From Lepus europaeus (lineage: Eukaryota > Chordata > Mammalia > Lagomorpha > Leporidae), in assembly GCF_033115175.1 (NCBI RefSeq), contig NC_084844.1, positions 34,505,885 through 34,569,884 on the forward strand: 64,000 nucleotides of DNA. Reading direction: 5' to 3'. Each line of letters begins with the position of its first letter. The first letter of the stretch is position 1. The notes beneath the pieces were generated by a model. It saw nothing but the letters and a program-made list of their open reading frames with translations. It had not been told where the DNA came from and made no database searches. A program made the position numbers and the translations under genes. Shown here piece after piece: positions 15,001 to 29,028 of the stretch.

Positions 15001-18000
15001 TGGTCCAGAATAGTGAATGATGTACTTAATGACTCTTCCTAACTTAATTATTTACCTGATTTGTTTTGCATTTAATTGGCTTAAAATAGTATGTTAAAGG
15101 CTAATTGGAATTCTGAACCTGCTATAATGGTGAGGAGCTTACTTTCAAATTTGTATTTTTTTTTTTATTGAGACAAAATTCACGTAACAAAATTAAGCAT
15201 TTTAAAATGAACAATTCGGGGCTGGTGCTATGGCGCAGCAGGTTAACGCCCTGGCCTGAAGCACCAGTATTTCCTATGGGCAGTCGGTTCGAGACCTGGC
15301 TGCTCCATTTCTGATCCAGCTCTCTGTTATGGCCTGGGAAAGCAGTAGAAGATGGCCCAAGTCCTAGGGCCCCTGCACCCAAGTGGGAGACCTGGAAGAA
15401 GTTCCTGGCTCCTGGCTTCGGATCGGCGCAGCAGCTCCAGCCGTTGTGGCCAGTTGGGGAGTGAACCATTGGATGGAAGACCTCTCTTTCTTTCTCTCTC
15501 TCTAACTCTCAAATAAATAAATAAATCTTTAAAAAAAATAAAGTGAATTATTCAAGTGATATTTAGTACATTTATGGTTTTATAAAGCCATTATCTGTAG
15601 TTGTAAAACATTTTATAACCCCAAAATAAAATGCCAAGAAGGTATTCCTTACTACCCCAGCCCCTGGCAACCACCAGCCTACCCTGCATTTCTATGTATT
15701 TTCTGTTCTGGCTATTTTATATGGTTTTGGGGTTTCTTTTGGTCTGGTTTCTTTCTCTAAGGATAAATTATAACATATACAATACTTCATTACATTTTTG
15801 GTTGACTAACATTCTGCTGTGTATGTGTATGTGTATCTATTTATCTATACATCCCAGTTTGTTCCCCCATTAATGGTTCATGGACATGTAGGTGGTTCCC
15901 GTCCCCCCCCCCCCCCCTTTTTTTTTTCTTTTTTTAAGCAGAGTTACAGAGACAGAGGCAGAGAGAAAGAAAGAGATCTTCCATCTGCTGGTATACTCCC
16001 CAAATGGTTGCAGTGGTCAGGGCTGGGCCAGTCTGAAGCCAGGAGCCAGGAGCTTCCCAGTCTCCCACATGGGTGCAGGGTCCCAAGTACTTGGGCCATC
16101 TTCCTTTGCTTTCCCAGGCCATAGCAGGGAGCTGAATTGGAAGTGGAGTAACTTGAATATTGGATGCCGCAGGTGGCGGCTTTACCCACAGCGCCAGCCG
16201 TAGTTTTTCCCTTTTGAAGATTTATTTATTTGTTTCAAAGGCAAAGTTACAGAAAGAGAGAGAAAATATCTTTCATCTTCTGGTTCACTCCCCAAATGGC
16301 CACAATGGCCTGGGCTGGACCAGACCAAAGTCAGGAACGTGGAACTCCATGTGGGTCTGCCATACGGGTGGCAGGGGCCCCAAGTACTTGGACCATCATT
16401 TGTTCCTTTCCCAGGCACATTCATGGATCAGAAGCAGAGCAGTTGGGACTCAAACCAGCACTCTCATGGGATACCGGCATTGTAGGTGGCAGCTTAACCC
16501 ACTGTACCACAATGCCAGCCCTGTTTTTTTTTCTCTTTTGGCAGTTAGGTGTTGGAGTATTTGTTTTCACTCCTCTGGATGTATACTTCGGAATAGAATT
16601 TCTGGGTCATATGGGAAGTCTGTGAGGGTACTTCAGAAAATTTGTGGAAGAATGGAATTAAAAGATAAGTTTATTTTGGTACAAAAAAATTAAAATCCAT
16701 ATATAGTTTTTTCCTAATACTCATTTTCCATAAACTTTTTGAAGACCCTCATTATGTATAAGTTTTTGAGGAACTGCTAGATTGATTTCTACATTGGCTC
16801 ATCCATTTTGCATTTCCATCAGCAATGTATGAGGCTTACAGTTTCTTAACTTCCAACATATAGACATAACAAAGGGCATTGTGTGTAGTTATTGATTTGG
16901 TGAAAAAGGAGTATCCAATGTGGTCAAAAATTAACAACTCTTTGCTTATTTTCTGGACTCTTAACTTGTTTTCATTCTTCTTAGATATGTGGTAGATGGT
17001 GGCTTTGTGAAGCAGTTAAATCACAACCCCAGATTAGGGTTGGACATCCTGGAGGTGGTTCCAATTTCAAAGTAAGTCTCTATGCCAAGCCTTTTTGTTC
17101 AAAGAACAGTTGATTAGATAGTGTCTAGCTGGTTTGGGAATAGGAAATCCATAAAACATGTTGAAGAATTCTGTTCTTATCTCCTGTAGGAGTGAAGCAT
17201 TACAGCGAAGTGGCCGAGCTGGCAGGACTTCCTCAGGAAAATGCTTTCGAATCTATAGCAAAGATTTTTGGAACCAGTGTATGCCTGACCATGTAATCCC
17301 TGAGATTAAGAGAACTAGTTTGACATCTGTAGTTCTGACCTTAAAGTGCCTTGCCATACATGATGTTATAAGGTATGTGAACAACATTTTAAAAAGAACA
17401 GGTTATTAGAGTGAAGCCAGGTTATTCCTCAAAAATTCTTTTGCAGTATTGAGTCATATTTTCCTGGGAATTGAGGCTAACTCATTTTTGTATCAGTTGT
17501 TTTTCAGTTAAACCAAAATAAAAGACTTCCTGGAGTTGCTTTATGGGGATTTGATCCCTTGCTTATATTTTAACTGTGGCTTAAGGTCAGGGGTGTGGAG
17601 TGAGAAGCTTGGTGCTAATTTTGTTTATGTTACTTTACTGACCACTGTTCATTTGTAATGAAAAGCATATAATTACTCTAATTTCAATCAGATAATTTCT
17701 GGGAGCTTTTTAAAAACATTATTTTTAATTTTATTTGAAAGAAAGGGAGGGGCGTATCTTCCATCTACAACAACCATGGTTGATCTAGGCTGAAGCCAGG
17801 AGCCTGGGACTTGATTCCAGTCTCCTAAATAAGTGGCAGGGACTCAACTACAAGAGCCTTCATCTGCTACCCTCCTGGGTATGTATTAACAGGAAGCTGG
17901 ATTGGAAATGGAATAGCTGGGACTAGAACCAAGTACTCTGAGATGGGAGGTGGGCATCCCAAGTAGCACCTTAACCACTATGCAAAACCACCTGCCCCTC

Positions 18001-21000
18001 ATTGCTTCTGTTGAATGGCTAGCATATTGCTACATACCAAAAAAGACAGGGTGATATTCTATGGTAGTTTTTTGCTTTCATTTAGCTTTTGATATTGCAG
18101 ATAAAAGGTTCAGACATGTGAAGCTAAGAGTAGAACAGCTGTCAAATTAATCAAATGTTAAACTTTAGTTGTTATAAGACTAGAGCTTTATTTATTTATT
18201 TTTTTAAATTTATTTGAAAGGCAGAGATACAGATAGAGAAAAAGAGGCAGAGACGGAGAGATCTTTCATCTGCTGGTTAACTCCCCAGATGACTGCAACA
18301 GCCAGAGCTGGGCTGATCCACAGCCAGAAGCCAGGAACTTCTTGGTCTTCCACGTGGGTGCAGGGGCCTCAACACTTGGGCCATCTTTCGCTGCTTTCCC
18401 AGGCGCATTATCAGGGAGCTGGATTGGAAATAGAGCAGCTGGGACCTGAACCAGTGCTCATATGGATGCCAGTGCTGCAGATGCAGCTTAACCTGCCGTG
18501 CTGTAGGACTGGCCCCAAGACTCCCTTCTTTATTCTTTTTAAGTTGTATGCATAATAAGAAGTGACACAGCATGTGGGATAGATGGTATAATATTCACAG
18601 ATGACAGAGGGAAAAAAATGCTTCTTAATTATTATTTTGCTTTCCCTTTGTCTTCTAAAAAGAATATTTTAAAAGTAAAAAGGGAAGAACGTGTCTGATT
18701 AAAAAGGAATTGATAACCAAGATGGATTAGGAAGTGAGAGAAAACCTAACTACCATCAATAAGTTTTTCTTGAGGATTTAGACATTATTTCCATGGTACT
18801 AAAAGAACTTGAGATTTAGTGTCATAGCCATTGTGGGTCATTGATGAGAAGTTATGCAAAATAGGTTATCAGAAAAGTGTGGAAAAGGAAATTTTTTTTT
18901 TGAGTGGCAGAGAAACAGACAGGCAGATGCTGTCTGCTGGTTTGCTTCTTATAAATGCCTGCGACAACCAGGGCTGGGCTGGGAGCCAGGAACTCAGTGC
19001 ATCCTAGATGAGTCACAGGGGCCCAAACTACTTCAACCATCTTGACTTATTGCTTTCCAGGGAAGCACAGTAGCAGGAACCCAAAATTGGGATCTCAAAC
19101 CCAAGTATCGATTAATTGCTTATTAAGCTAGATGGAAATTTTACTAGTAATGTGCTAGACTTAGCTCTTTCCTGATTAGCATTTTATTTTATTTGTTTAT
19201 TTATTTATTTATTGACAGGCAGAGTGGACAGTGAGAGAGACAGACGGACAGAGAGAAAGGTCTTCCTTTTCCGTTGGTTCACCCTCCAATGGCCGCTGCG
19301 GCCGGCGCACCGCGCTGATCCGAAGCTAAGAGCCAGGTGCTTTTCCTGGTCTCCCATGCGGGTGCAGGGCCCAAGCACTTGGGCCATCCTCCACTGCACT
19401 CCTGGGCCATAGCAGAGAGCTGGACTGGAAGAGGGGCAACCGGGACAGAATCTGGCTCCCTGACCGGGACTAGAACCCGAGGTGCCGGCGCCGCAGGCAG
19501 AGGATTAGCTTATTGAGCCACAGCGCCGGCTTGATTAGCATTTTAAATTTAAGATATTGAATAAAGGTATTGATTATCAGATTTCTACACAAATTTTCAT
19601 ATCTAATTGGTAGATGATTAAAACCAAGCTTCAGAATAAGCTCAACAGGCCAGAATCTTGGGCAAAAAATCAACAAGGCATAAATCTGAAAGGATGCACC
19701 TTATGTTCTGTTTTGGATATATAATAAGAAAATTCATATGGGAAATACACCTGAGATTATCAGATCACCCCAAACTTACAAACTTGTAATTATGATTCTG
19801 TTTGAAAAAAACAATTAAAAATCCCACTGGCATACCCTTTGTTTATATTAATCAACTAAAGTCCATATGACAGGGAATTGTAGCATTCTTGTTCTGTGTT
19901 GGCTGCTTGACATATGGAGTTCAATTTTGGAGTATCACCTCATTTTATGAGGAGTTGACAAACTAGCATGTTTGCCAGCCAGGAGCCTGGAGCTTCTTCC
20001 GGGTCTCCCACATGGGTGCAGGGGCCCAAGGAGTTGGGCCATCTTCCACTGCTTTCCCAGGCCATAGCAGAGAGCTGGATTGGAAGTGGAGCAGCCAGAC
20101 ACGAACTGGCACCCATATGGGGTGCAGGCACTGCAGGTGGTGGCTTTACCAGTTACGCCACAGCGCTGGCCCCATCTGGCCCTTTACATAAAATATTTGC
20201 AGACTTTTGTTCTAGAAACCTTCAGGACTGTTTGAAAGCACATGTGGGAAAGGTAACAGAAGAATAGTCTTGGAGATTTTTGTTTGTTTTAAATTGCAGC
20301 TACTAATTCAGAAAAATTTTCTATCTGCTAGTGTGCTCCCTAAATGGCTGCAGTATTGGAGGCTAAGTCAGGCTGCAGGAGATTCATCTGGGTCTCCTAC
20401 CTTGGTAGCAGAGACCAAGCACTTGGGCCATCTTCTGATGCTTTCCCAGGTGCCTTTGCAAGTGAGCTGGATCAGAAGTAGAGCAGATGAGACTTGAACT
20501 GGTTGCCCATATGGGATCCCAGCATTGCAGGTGGTGGCTTAATTTGCTGTGCCACAATGCTGGCCGCTGGACATTTTTCAAAGTGAGAAATTAGAGTAGA
20601 TAATTTTTAAAATTTATTTATTTGAGAGACAGAGTTACAGACAGAGAGAGGGAGAGACGGAGAGAAAGGTCTTCCATCTGCTGGTTCACTCCCCAGATGG
20701 CCTCAACTGCCAGAGCTGAGTCTGTCCGAAGCCAGGAGCCGGGAGCTTCTTCCAGGTCTCCCACGTGGGTGCAGGGGCCCAAGGACTTGAGCCATGTTCT
20801 GCTGCTTTCTCAGGCCATAGCAGAGAGCTGGATCGGAAGAGGAGCAGCTGGGACTAGAACCGGAGCCCATATGGGATGCTGGCACTGTAGGAGGAGACTT
20901 AACCCACTATGCCACAGTACTGGTCCTGTAGATAATTTTTAATCTCAATATTTAAGGTGGAAAAATAACTTAGTGCAGATGTTATTAAATACTGATTCTT

Positions 21001-24000
21001 TTTTAAATATGCATATTTATGCTTGGCTGCATACCATTCTGGTATCCTTTGTGAATATTATTGTTAATGTTTAAATTAGCTTTCTTATGTTCACTAATGA
21101 TGTCATGGTAATGTAAGAGAATGTCCTTTTCAAGAAGTGCATGCTGAAAATTATCAAAGTGAAATAGCACTTTATTTGCAGCTTATTTTCAGATAGATAG
21201 TTCAATAGAAAATGAGTATCCACACAACTTATTTACAGATAGGTCAGTAGGAAATGAGTATATACTCATGCATATTATGTGTATATATGTATGCATATAT
21301 ATAGAAACAATTAAAATTGTGGATTATCAAAGAGAGTTGACTTGAGAATTGTGAGGGATGAGGAAGGAAAAGAAGAATGGTGAGACTGTTCCAGCAAAGG
21401 GAAGTTAAAAAAAAAGTACGGACCAGTGCCACGGCTCACTAGGCTAATCCTCCACCTGCGGCACCAGCACACCGGGTTCTAGTCTCGGTTGGGGCGCCGG
21501 ATTCTGTCCTGGTTGCTCCTCTTCCAGTCCAGTGGCCCTGGGAAGGCAGTGGAGGATGGCCCAAGTGCTTGGGCCCTCACCCGCATGGAAGACCAGAAGG
21601 AAGCACCTGGCTCCTGGCTTTGGATCGGCGCAGCCACTTGAGGGGGTGAACCAACGGCAAAAGGAAGACCTTTCTCTCTGTCTCTCTCTCTCACTGCCTA
21701 ACTCTGCCTGTCAAAAAAAAAAAAAAAGTGTTTCTTGAATTATAGGAGTGTGGTTTAGAAAAAATTATTTCCTCCTTTGCTGAATGCTGAGCATAATCAT
21801 AGAATGTTTAAAAAAAAGAAGAGGACTTGAAAAAGAGAAAATGTTTTGAAGACATTTTCATCAAGTTTGTGTCAAATCCTACCATGTTCAAATAATGATC
21901 TCAATAATGTTTCATTTAAACAGATTTCCCTATTTGGATCCACCTAATGAGAGACTTATTTTAGAAGCTCTTAAACAACTTTACCAGTGTGATGCTATTG
22001 ACAGGTAAAACAAAAATAAACACAGCAACCAAAACAGATGTTGATCTCTTTTTAAACAGCATTCCAAATACCTTGCTATATCAATAGAAAATGATTTGTT
22101 GACTTTTTATTTCCTTGTAACTGGGATTTATGCTTCTCAGTCTTTCTTGACCACAACTGTTTGATAAACTATTTTTGTTAAATATTGCTGTTATTTTTAC
22201 AAGTAGTTTCTGAGCACCAGTTCAGTGAAGCGTTATGCTGGGAACAGAAATGACTGAAAACCAGAGTCCTCATTCTCATTATTGTGTAATACGGGAAGGG
22301 TTGATAATTATCATTCTCTTATTTCCTTGGGACATCCTCTGTGCTGCTTTAGCATGTTTGTATCTTTTATTATACTTGTTAATTCTGCCTCATTGTTTAT
22401 TTTTGGGGGGCTGCATTAAGGCTTTTGACAATGGAAGATTTATCATATTTGTGTTCCTCTTCTCAGTGACCCCAGTGTTTGATTTCCTTGAATTGAATGT
22501 CTGAAGGTGCTTTTTTAAGGTACATTAAACTTGTACTCATTCCAAAGTAGAAAGGCTTAAAGAACTTATTGTTTGCTTCAGGAGTGGCCACGTGACCAGA
22601 TTGGGTTTGTCTATGGTGGAGTTTCCTCTCCCTCCACATCTGACATGTGCAGTAATAAAGGCTGCTTCTCTAGACTGTGAAGATCTCCTACTTCCAATAG
22701 CAGCAATGTTGTCTGTGGAAAATGTCTTTATTAGACCCGGTAAGTTTATTGATAAGGTTTTTTTTTTTTTTTTTTTTAAGAGCCATTTTAGGTTTACAGG
22801 AAAGTGAAGCAGAAAGCACAAAGGGTTTCATATCATCTTAAGCCCTCACAGAGACATGCTTTCCCCTATTATTACATCTTTCATTTGTGCTTTTGTTACA
22901 ACTGATGAGCTAATGTTGAAACACTATTATTAACTACAAGGGTCACTCTTTGACTTTTATATTCCATGTGTTTTTGACAGAGGTGTAATGACACATATCC
23001 ACCATTACAGCACCCTTTACTTCACTTACTCATCCTGACATCCCTTCTCCAAAATCCCTGGCAACTACTGATCTTTTTACAATTTCCATAGTTTTGCCTT
23101 TTCTAGAATGCCGTATAATTGTAATCATATAATATATAAACTTTTCAGATGGCTTCTTTTTTTTTTAGATTTATTTATTTGAAAGGCAGAGTTAGAGGCA
23201 GAGGCGGGGGTGGGGGGTCTTTCATCTGTCAGTTCACTCCCCAAATGGTTTTAATGGCTAGAGCTGGGCCGATCTGAAGCCAGGAGCCAGGAGCTTCTTC
23301 TGGGTCTCCCACATGGGTGCAGGGAGACCCAAGTCCTTGGGCTATCCTCCACTGCTTTCCCAGGCCATAGCAGAGAGCTGGATCAGAAGTGGAGCATTCA
23401 GGCCTCAAACTGGCTCCCATATGGAATGCCAGCACTGCAGATGGCAGCTTTATTTGCTAATGCCATAGTGTCGACCCCAGATAGGCTTCTTTGGCTTAGC
23501 AATATGTACTTAAGATTCTTCCATGTGTTTTCTTTTTGTTGCTGAACAGTATTCCATTGTATGGTACTTGTTTACCTCTTTACCTACTGAAGGACCTGTT
23601 GGGTGCCTTATTCTATTTTGGCAATTATGAATATAGCAGCTATAAATGTTGGTGTGTGGGTTTTGGTGTCAGTGCAGGTTTTTAACTCTCTTCTGGTCCT
23701 GTGGGAGAGTATGTTAAGTCAGTTACCAAACCGTCATTTACATCCTACTAGCAATGAATCAGAAAATTACTGTTGGGGCTGGTGCTATTGCATAGCAGAT
23801 AAAAGCCACCGCCTGCATTTTATCTGGGGGCCGGCACTGTGGTGCAACAGATTAACGCCCTGGCCTGAAGCGCCAGCATCCCATATGGGTGCCAGTTCGA
23901 GTCCTGGCTGCTCCACTTCTGATCCAGCTCTCTGCTATGGCCTGGGAAAGCAGTGGAAGATGACTCAAGTCCTTGGGCCCCTGCACCCACCTGGGAGACC

Positions 24001-27000
24001 TGGAAGAAGCTGCTAGCCCCTGGCTTTGAATCAGCCCAGCTCTGGTCGGTGTGGTCATTTAGGGAGAAAACCAGTGAATGGAAGACCTCGGTCTCTGTCT
24101 CCCTCTCTCTCTCTCTCTCTGGCTCTGCCTCTTTCTCTAACTCTTTCAAATAAATAAAATAAATCTTTTTTTAAAAAGAATTACTGTTGTTTTATATCCT
24201 CACCAGCATTTGGTGTTCTTAGCCATTCTAATAGGTATGTAATGGTCTTCATTGGTTTAATTTCAGTTCCCTGACAATGTAAGATATTGATGGGTCGGCG
24301 CTGTGGCGTAGCGGGTAAAGCTGCTGCCTGCAGTGCTGGCATCCCATATGGGTGCTAGTTCAAGTCCCGGCTGCTCCTCTTCCAATCCAGCTCTCTGCTA
24401 TGGCCTGGGAAAACAGTAGAAGATGGCCCAAGTCCTTGGGCCCATGCACCCACTTGGGAGATCCAGAAGAAGTTCCTGGCTCCTGGCTTTGGATCGGCAC
24501 AGCTCCGGCTGTTGTAGCCATTTGGGGAGTGAACCAGCGGATGGAAGACCTCTCTATCTCTGCCTCTCCTCTCTCTGTGTAACTCTGACTTTCAAATAAA
24601 ACAAATAAATAAATCTTAAAAAAAAAAAAAAAAAAAGAGTGGAGCCTGCAGGCCTTGCAGGCCTCTCACTCGCCATTAAAAAAAAAAAAAAAAAATTGAA
24701 CATCTTTTCATATACTTTTTGCTATCTGAATTACTTTAAAAAAAAAAAGGGTTTATTTATTTATTTGAAAGGTAGTTACAGAGAGGCAGAGAGAGAGAGA
24801 GATCTTCCATCTGCTGGTTCACTCCCCAAATAGCCATAATGGCTAGAGCTGAGCTGATCTGAAGCCAGGAGCATGGAGCTTCTTCCAGGTCTCCCACACT
24901 GGTGCAGGGTCCCAAGGACAGGAACTGGAGCAGCCAGGACTCAAACTGGCACCTATATGGGAAGCAGACACTGCAGGCGGTGGCCTTACCTGCTATGCTG
25001 AAACGCCGGTCTCTGTTCATACCTTTTTTTTTGTTTTGTTTTTTTTGTTTTTGACAGGCAGAGTTAGTGAGAGAGAAAGAGAGACAGAGAGGAAGGTCTT
25101 CCTTCCATTGGTTCATCCCCCAAATGGCCGCTATGGCCAGCACGCTGCGCCGATTCAAAGCCAGGAGCCAGGTGCTTCCTCCTGGTCTCCCATGCAGGTG
25201 CAGGGCCCAAGCACTTGGGCCATCCTCCACTACCTTCCCGGGTCACAGCAGAGAGCTGGACTGGAAGAGGAGCAACTGGGACAGAATCCAGCGCCCCCAC
25301 CGAGACTAGAACCCGGGGTACTGGCGCTGCAGGTGGAGGATTAGCTTAGCCTGTTCATACCTTTTAAAACCTTGTTTTCTTACTAGCTAAGTGTTCTTTG
25401 CATGTTTTATCAGATATATCATATACAAATATTTTTCTAACAATCTTTGGCTTATATTCTCAATGTCTTGACATTGCCTTTTGTAGGACAGAAGTTTTTA
25501 AGGCTAGGTTATCAATTATGTCTCTCATGGATCTTGCCTTTTGTTAGAGTATCTAAAAAGTCATTGCCATACCCTTTTAGAGTTTCTTTTAATGTTGTGC
25601 TTTAGCAGTTGAATGTCCTCTTTCCAACATCGTTTCTTTAAAGTACGTTAACTATACTTTCTCTATTGAAATTCCTTTGTTCCTTTATCATAAATTAGTT
25701 TGACTGTATTTGTGTGAAGTTAGGTAGGGTCAATTCTCTGACTTTATTCTTCTCATTCATCATTGTTTTGTCTGTTCTGGATCTTTTTCTTTTCCGTGTA
25801 AACTTTAGACCCAGTTTATTCAAATGTACAAAACAACTTGCTGAGGTTTTAATTGGGGTCGTATTGAATCTATACATGAAATTGGGAAGAACTAACATCT
25901 TAGGAGAATTGAGTCTCTTCTCCATATACTTGAATACCTCTCTATTTAGATCTTCAATAATTCACTGAGTGTTAGTTGAAGATTTACCATATACCTTGCC
26001 CTGGGGCAGGAAACTAAGGATAAACAATTTTTACGTTTTGTTATCCTTTAACTTAGTTGTTTGGCACAGGGAGTATATAATGTTTCTAGCTGAAAGTAAA
26101 TTTCCTTTCATTGGTAAAGGAAGATAATAGAATGAACCTTTGTCCTTTTCTAGTAAATTAGTAATTTATTAACTTTTGTTTTTTCTAGAATCATAAGCAA
26201 AGTAGTTCAGCCTTTATATCTTAGCGAACTCTTGATGGTTTGGTGGCTTTAAATTTCTGTTTCCTTCCTTTCTTGGTATGTCAGTGTGGGACACAACTTA
26301 ATGTTGACACATGTCAACTTTGCTTTTATGTAACGGGGTAATTTTTTTCTAAAGAAGCTTCTGGGTAGACACTGTATCTTGTCTACAATCATGCCTAACA
26401 ATAGAATGTGTTATCTCACTGGCTTTATTCTTTGTAGACTGAATTTTTGGTCCAGATTAATTTATCATTATCATGATTATAATGAATATACCTCCCTATT
26501 AAAAAAAAAAAACTAATTTTAATCAATGTGCTGCCTACTCCAGATAGATTGCCACCTTAAGTGTCAGAATTCTGATTCTACAGGAGGCATTTGGCATAGC
26601 AGTTAAGACACCACCTGGAATGCCCACATTCTATATCGGAGTGCCTGGATTTGAGTCCTGCCTCTTCCATCTGGTTTCCTGCTAATGGATATCCAAGGAG
26701 GCAGGAAATAGTGGCTCTTAGTACTTGGGTCCTTGCCAACCACTTGGGAGACCTGGATGGAGCTGTGGGCATTTGGGGAATGAACCATAGGGTGGAAGAT
26801 TACTCTCTGTCTCTCTCATTCTCTCATTGTGCCTATCAAATAAATGAAAAAAAAAATTAAATTCTGATTCTAGTAGTATTCCCCCCACCCCCCATTAAAT
26901 TGTTTTGGTTGGACTGGTTTTCGTTAGCTAAAAATAGTCAGAAAATTACTGCAGAGTATTGAAGTAAAAGTCAAGAGTGTACCTGATTATCTGACTATAG

Positions 27001-28190
27001 GCTTGCCTTTTCTGGGCTTCATTTTTTTCATTTGTAAAATCAGGGAGTTCCAATTCTAATAGTTTTTAAATTGTATTTATTTGGAAGATAGGCAGAGAGA
27101 TCTCCTTTCTACTGTTTCACTCTCCAAATGCCCATGACAGCCAGGGCTGGGCTGGGGCAAAGCTGAGAGCTGAGAACTCAATGTGGATATCCTACACAGA
27201 TGGCAGGGACTCAACCATTTGAGCCATTTCCCACTGCTACCTGGGATACACATAAGCAGGGAGGTGGATTCAGGAGTGAAGCCATAACTCAAATCCAGGT
27301 ATGGGATGGGGGTACTCCAAAGTAGCATCTTAACTCCTCTAGCAATTTTTGACATTTTGCCCTCTTTGCTTTACTGTTCTCTCTGTGTGTGTGTGTGTGT
27401 TTATATAAATACTATATATGTGCATTTTTTTCTGAAAAGCTCTTCCACACACACAGCTATAGGGGGATGGGATCCCTCTCACTCTTACTGAATTCCATTG
27501 ATTTTTTTTAAGTCCTTTGATCAATCTCTAAAGACTTTCAATGATTGTGTCTGGTCGTTTTTCCTATTTTTAGAAAAATATTTATTTAGTTTTTAACTAC
27601 TTGAAAGTCAAAGAGATGAAAAGAGAGAGGGAGGAAGGGAGAGACAAAAAGAGGGAGAGAGAGATCTTCCATCCACTATTTCATTCTCCAAATGCCTGCA
27701 ACAGTAAGGGCTGGACTAGGCCAAAGCCTGGAACCCAGGACTCCATCTGGGTATGTTACAACAGGATGCATTAGCAGAAATCTGAATAGGAAGCAAAGTA
27801 TTCAGGACTGAGCTGGCATTTTGGTGTAGAATGCAGGCATCCCAAGCAGTTGCTTAACCTGTTGTGCTACAACACCTGCCTGTTCTAATTTAATATATTT
27901 GTCTCTGGAAGAGAAGTTTCATCTAAATTTTCATATCACTATTCCCAATATATGTGTATAGTTAAGAATTCAAACAATATAGGGGGCTGACGCCAGCATC
28001 CCATATAGCTAGTTCAATTCTGGCTGCTCCTCTTTGATCCAGCTCTCTGCTATGGCCTGAGGAAATAGTAGAAGATGGCTCAAGTACTTGGGCCCCTGTA
28101 TCCTCGTGGGAGACCCGGAAGAAACTCCTGGCTTCCAGTTGGCCTAGCTCCAGCTGTTGCAGCCATTGGGGAGTGAACCAGTGGATGAAA

Positions 28191-28230
<40 letters not shown>

Positions 28231-28992
28231 CCTCTCTGCCTCTCTGTAACTCTGCCTTTCAAATAATAAATAAATCTTTTAAAAAAATTCAAACAATATA
28301 AAATGACTTAAGTGAAAAGTAAATCTGTTTCCTAAGTGTGCCCTAAGTCTGATTCCTAGAGGCAGTAACTTCCATTAGTGTCTTATTTATTCTCTAAGAT
28401 ACTCTTAATATATACATAAGTGACCTAGGCCTTTACACCTGAGTCATCACGAACTTGCTGCTGCAAGATGCATCTTCAGTTTTTGAGCATGTGACTTCCT
28501 GAGATCTTGTTACACCCAAAGTGTGCGATAGTTGTCCTGCCTCAAAGTACATGTACAGCCATTGTAGGTTAAGTAATCCTTTCTGACTTGAATCTTAGTC
28601 ATTATAGGTCACCGAATTTAGTTACATACTTTTTTACCTAGCTAATATTCTCAGATCAGGCCGGCGCCGCTGCTCAACAGGCTAATCCTCCGCCTTGCGG
28701 CGCCGGCACCCCGGGTTCTAGTCCCGCTCAGGGCGCCGGATTCTTTCCTGGTTGCCCCTCTTCCAGGCCAGCTCTCTGCTGTGGCCCAGGAGTGCAGTGG
28801 AGGATGGTCCAAGTGCTTGGGCCCTGCACCCGCATGGGAGACCAGGAGAAGCACCTGGCTCCTGCCTTCGGATCAGCGCACTGCGCCGGCTGCAGCACAC
28901 CAGCCGCGGCGGCCATTGGAGGGTGAACCAACGGCAAAAGGAAGACCTTTCTCTCTGTCTCTCTCTCTCTCACTGTCCACTCTGCCTGTCAC

Positions 28993-29028
<36 letters not shown>

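Larger units (their letters stand above)
15150..16900 (-). mobile_element. L1 3' fragment split by SINEs and a MITE
   Basis: L1 pieces at about 15150-15217 (TATTGAGACAAAATTCACG), 15540-15902 (CCCCTGGCAACCACCAGCC), 16525-16623 and 16751-16900 (TTTTTGAGGAACTGCTAG, CATCAGCAATGTATGAG) keep the order of an old L1 3' end. Three CSINEs and one short inverted-repeat element interrupt it. Confidence 0.75.
22757..25975 (-). mobile_element. L1 3' part, long, split by CSINEs
   Basis: Poly(T) near 22761-22779 then CATTTTAGGTTTACAGGAAA, CCTGGCAACTACTGATC, GAACAGTATTCCATTGTATG, TTGAACATCTTTTCATATAC, ATCTAAAAAGTCATTGCC and TTGAATCTATACATGAAATT occur in the order of a reversed L1 3' UTR plus end of ORF2. No open frame survives. 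At least six CSINE units interrupt it. It starts about 17 bases past DHX40 exon 22582-22739. Confidence 0.85.

Noticed and set aside
15218..15300. tRNA gene (box A and box B-like sequence)
   Set aside because: The head of each CSINE is tRNA-derived, but it lacks a foldable anticodon arm and continues into SINE body; no true tRNA gene was found.
22235..22504. 89-codon hydrophobic frame starting MLGTEMTE
   Set aside because: Inside the short intron between DHX40 exons at 21924 and 22582; AT-rich reading with Leu/Phe/Ile bias and no support as an exon.
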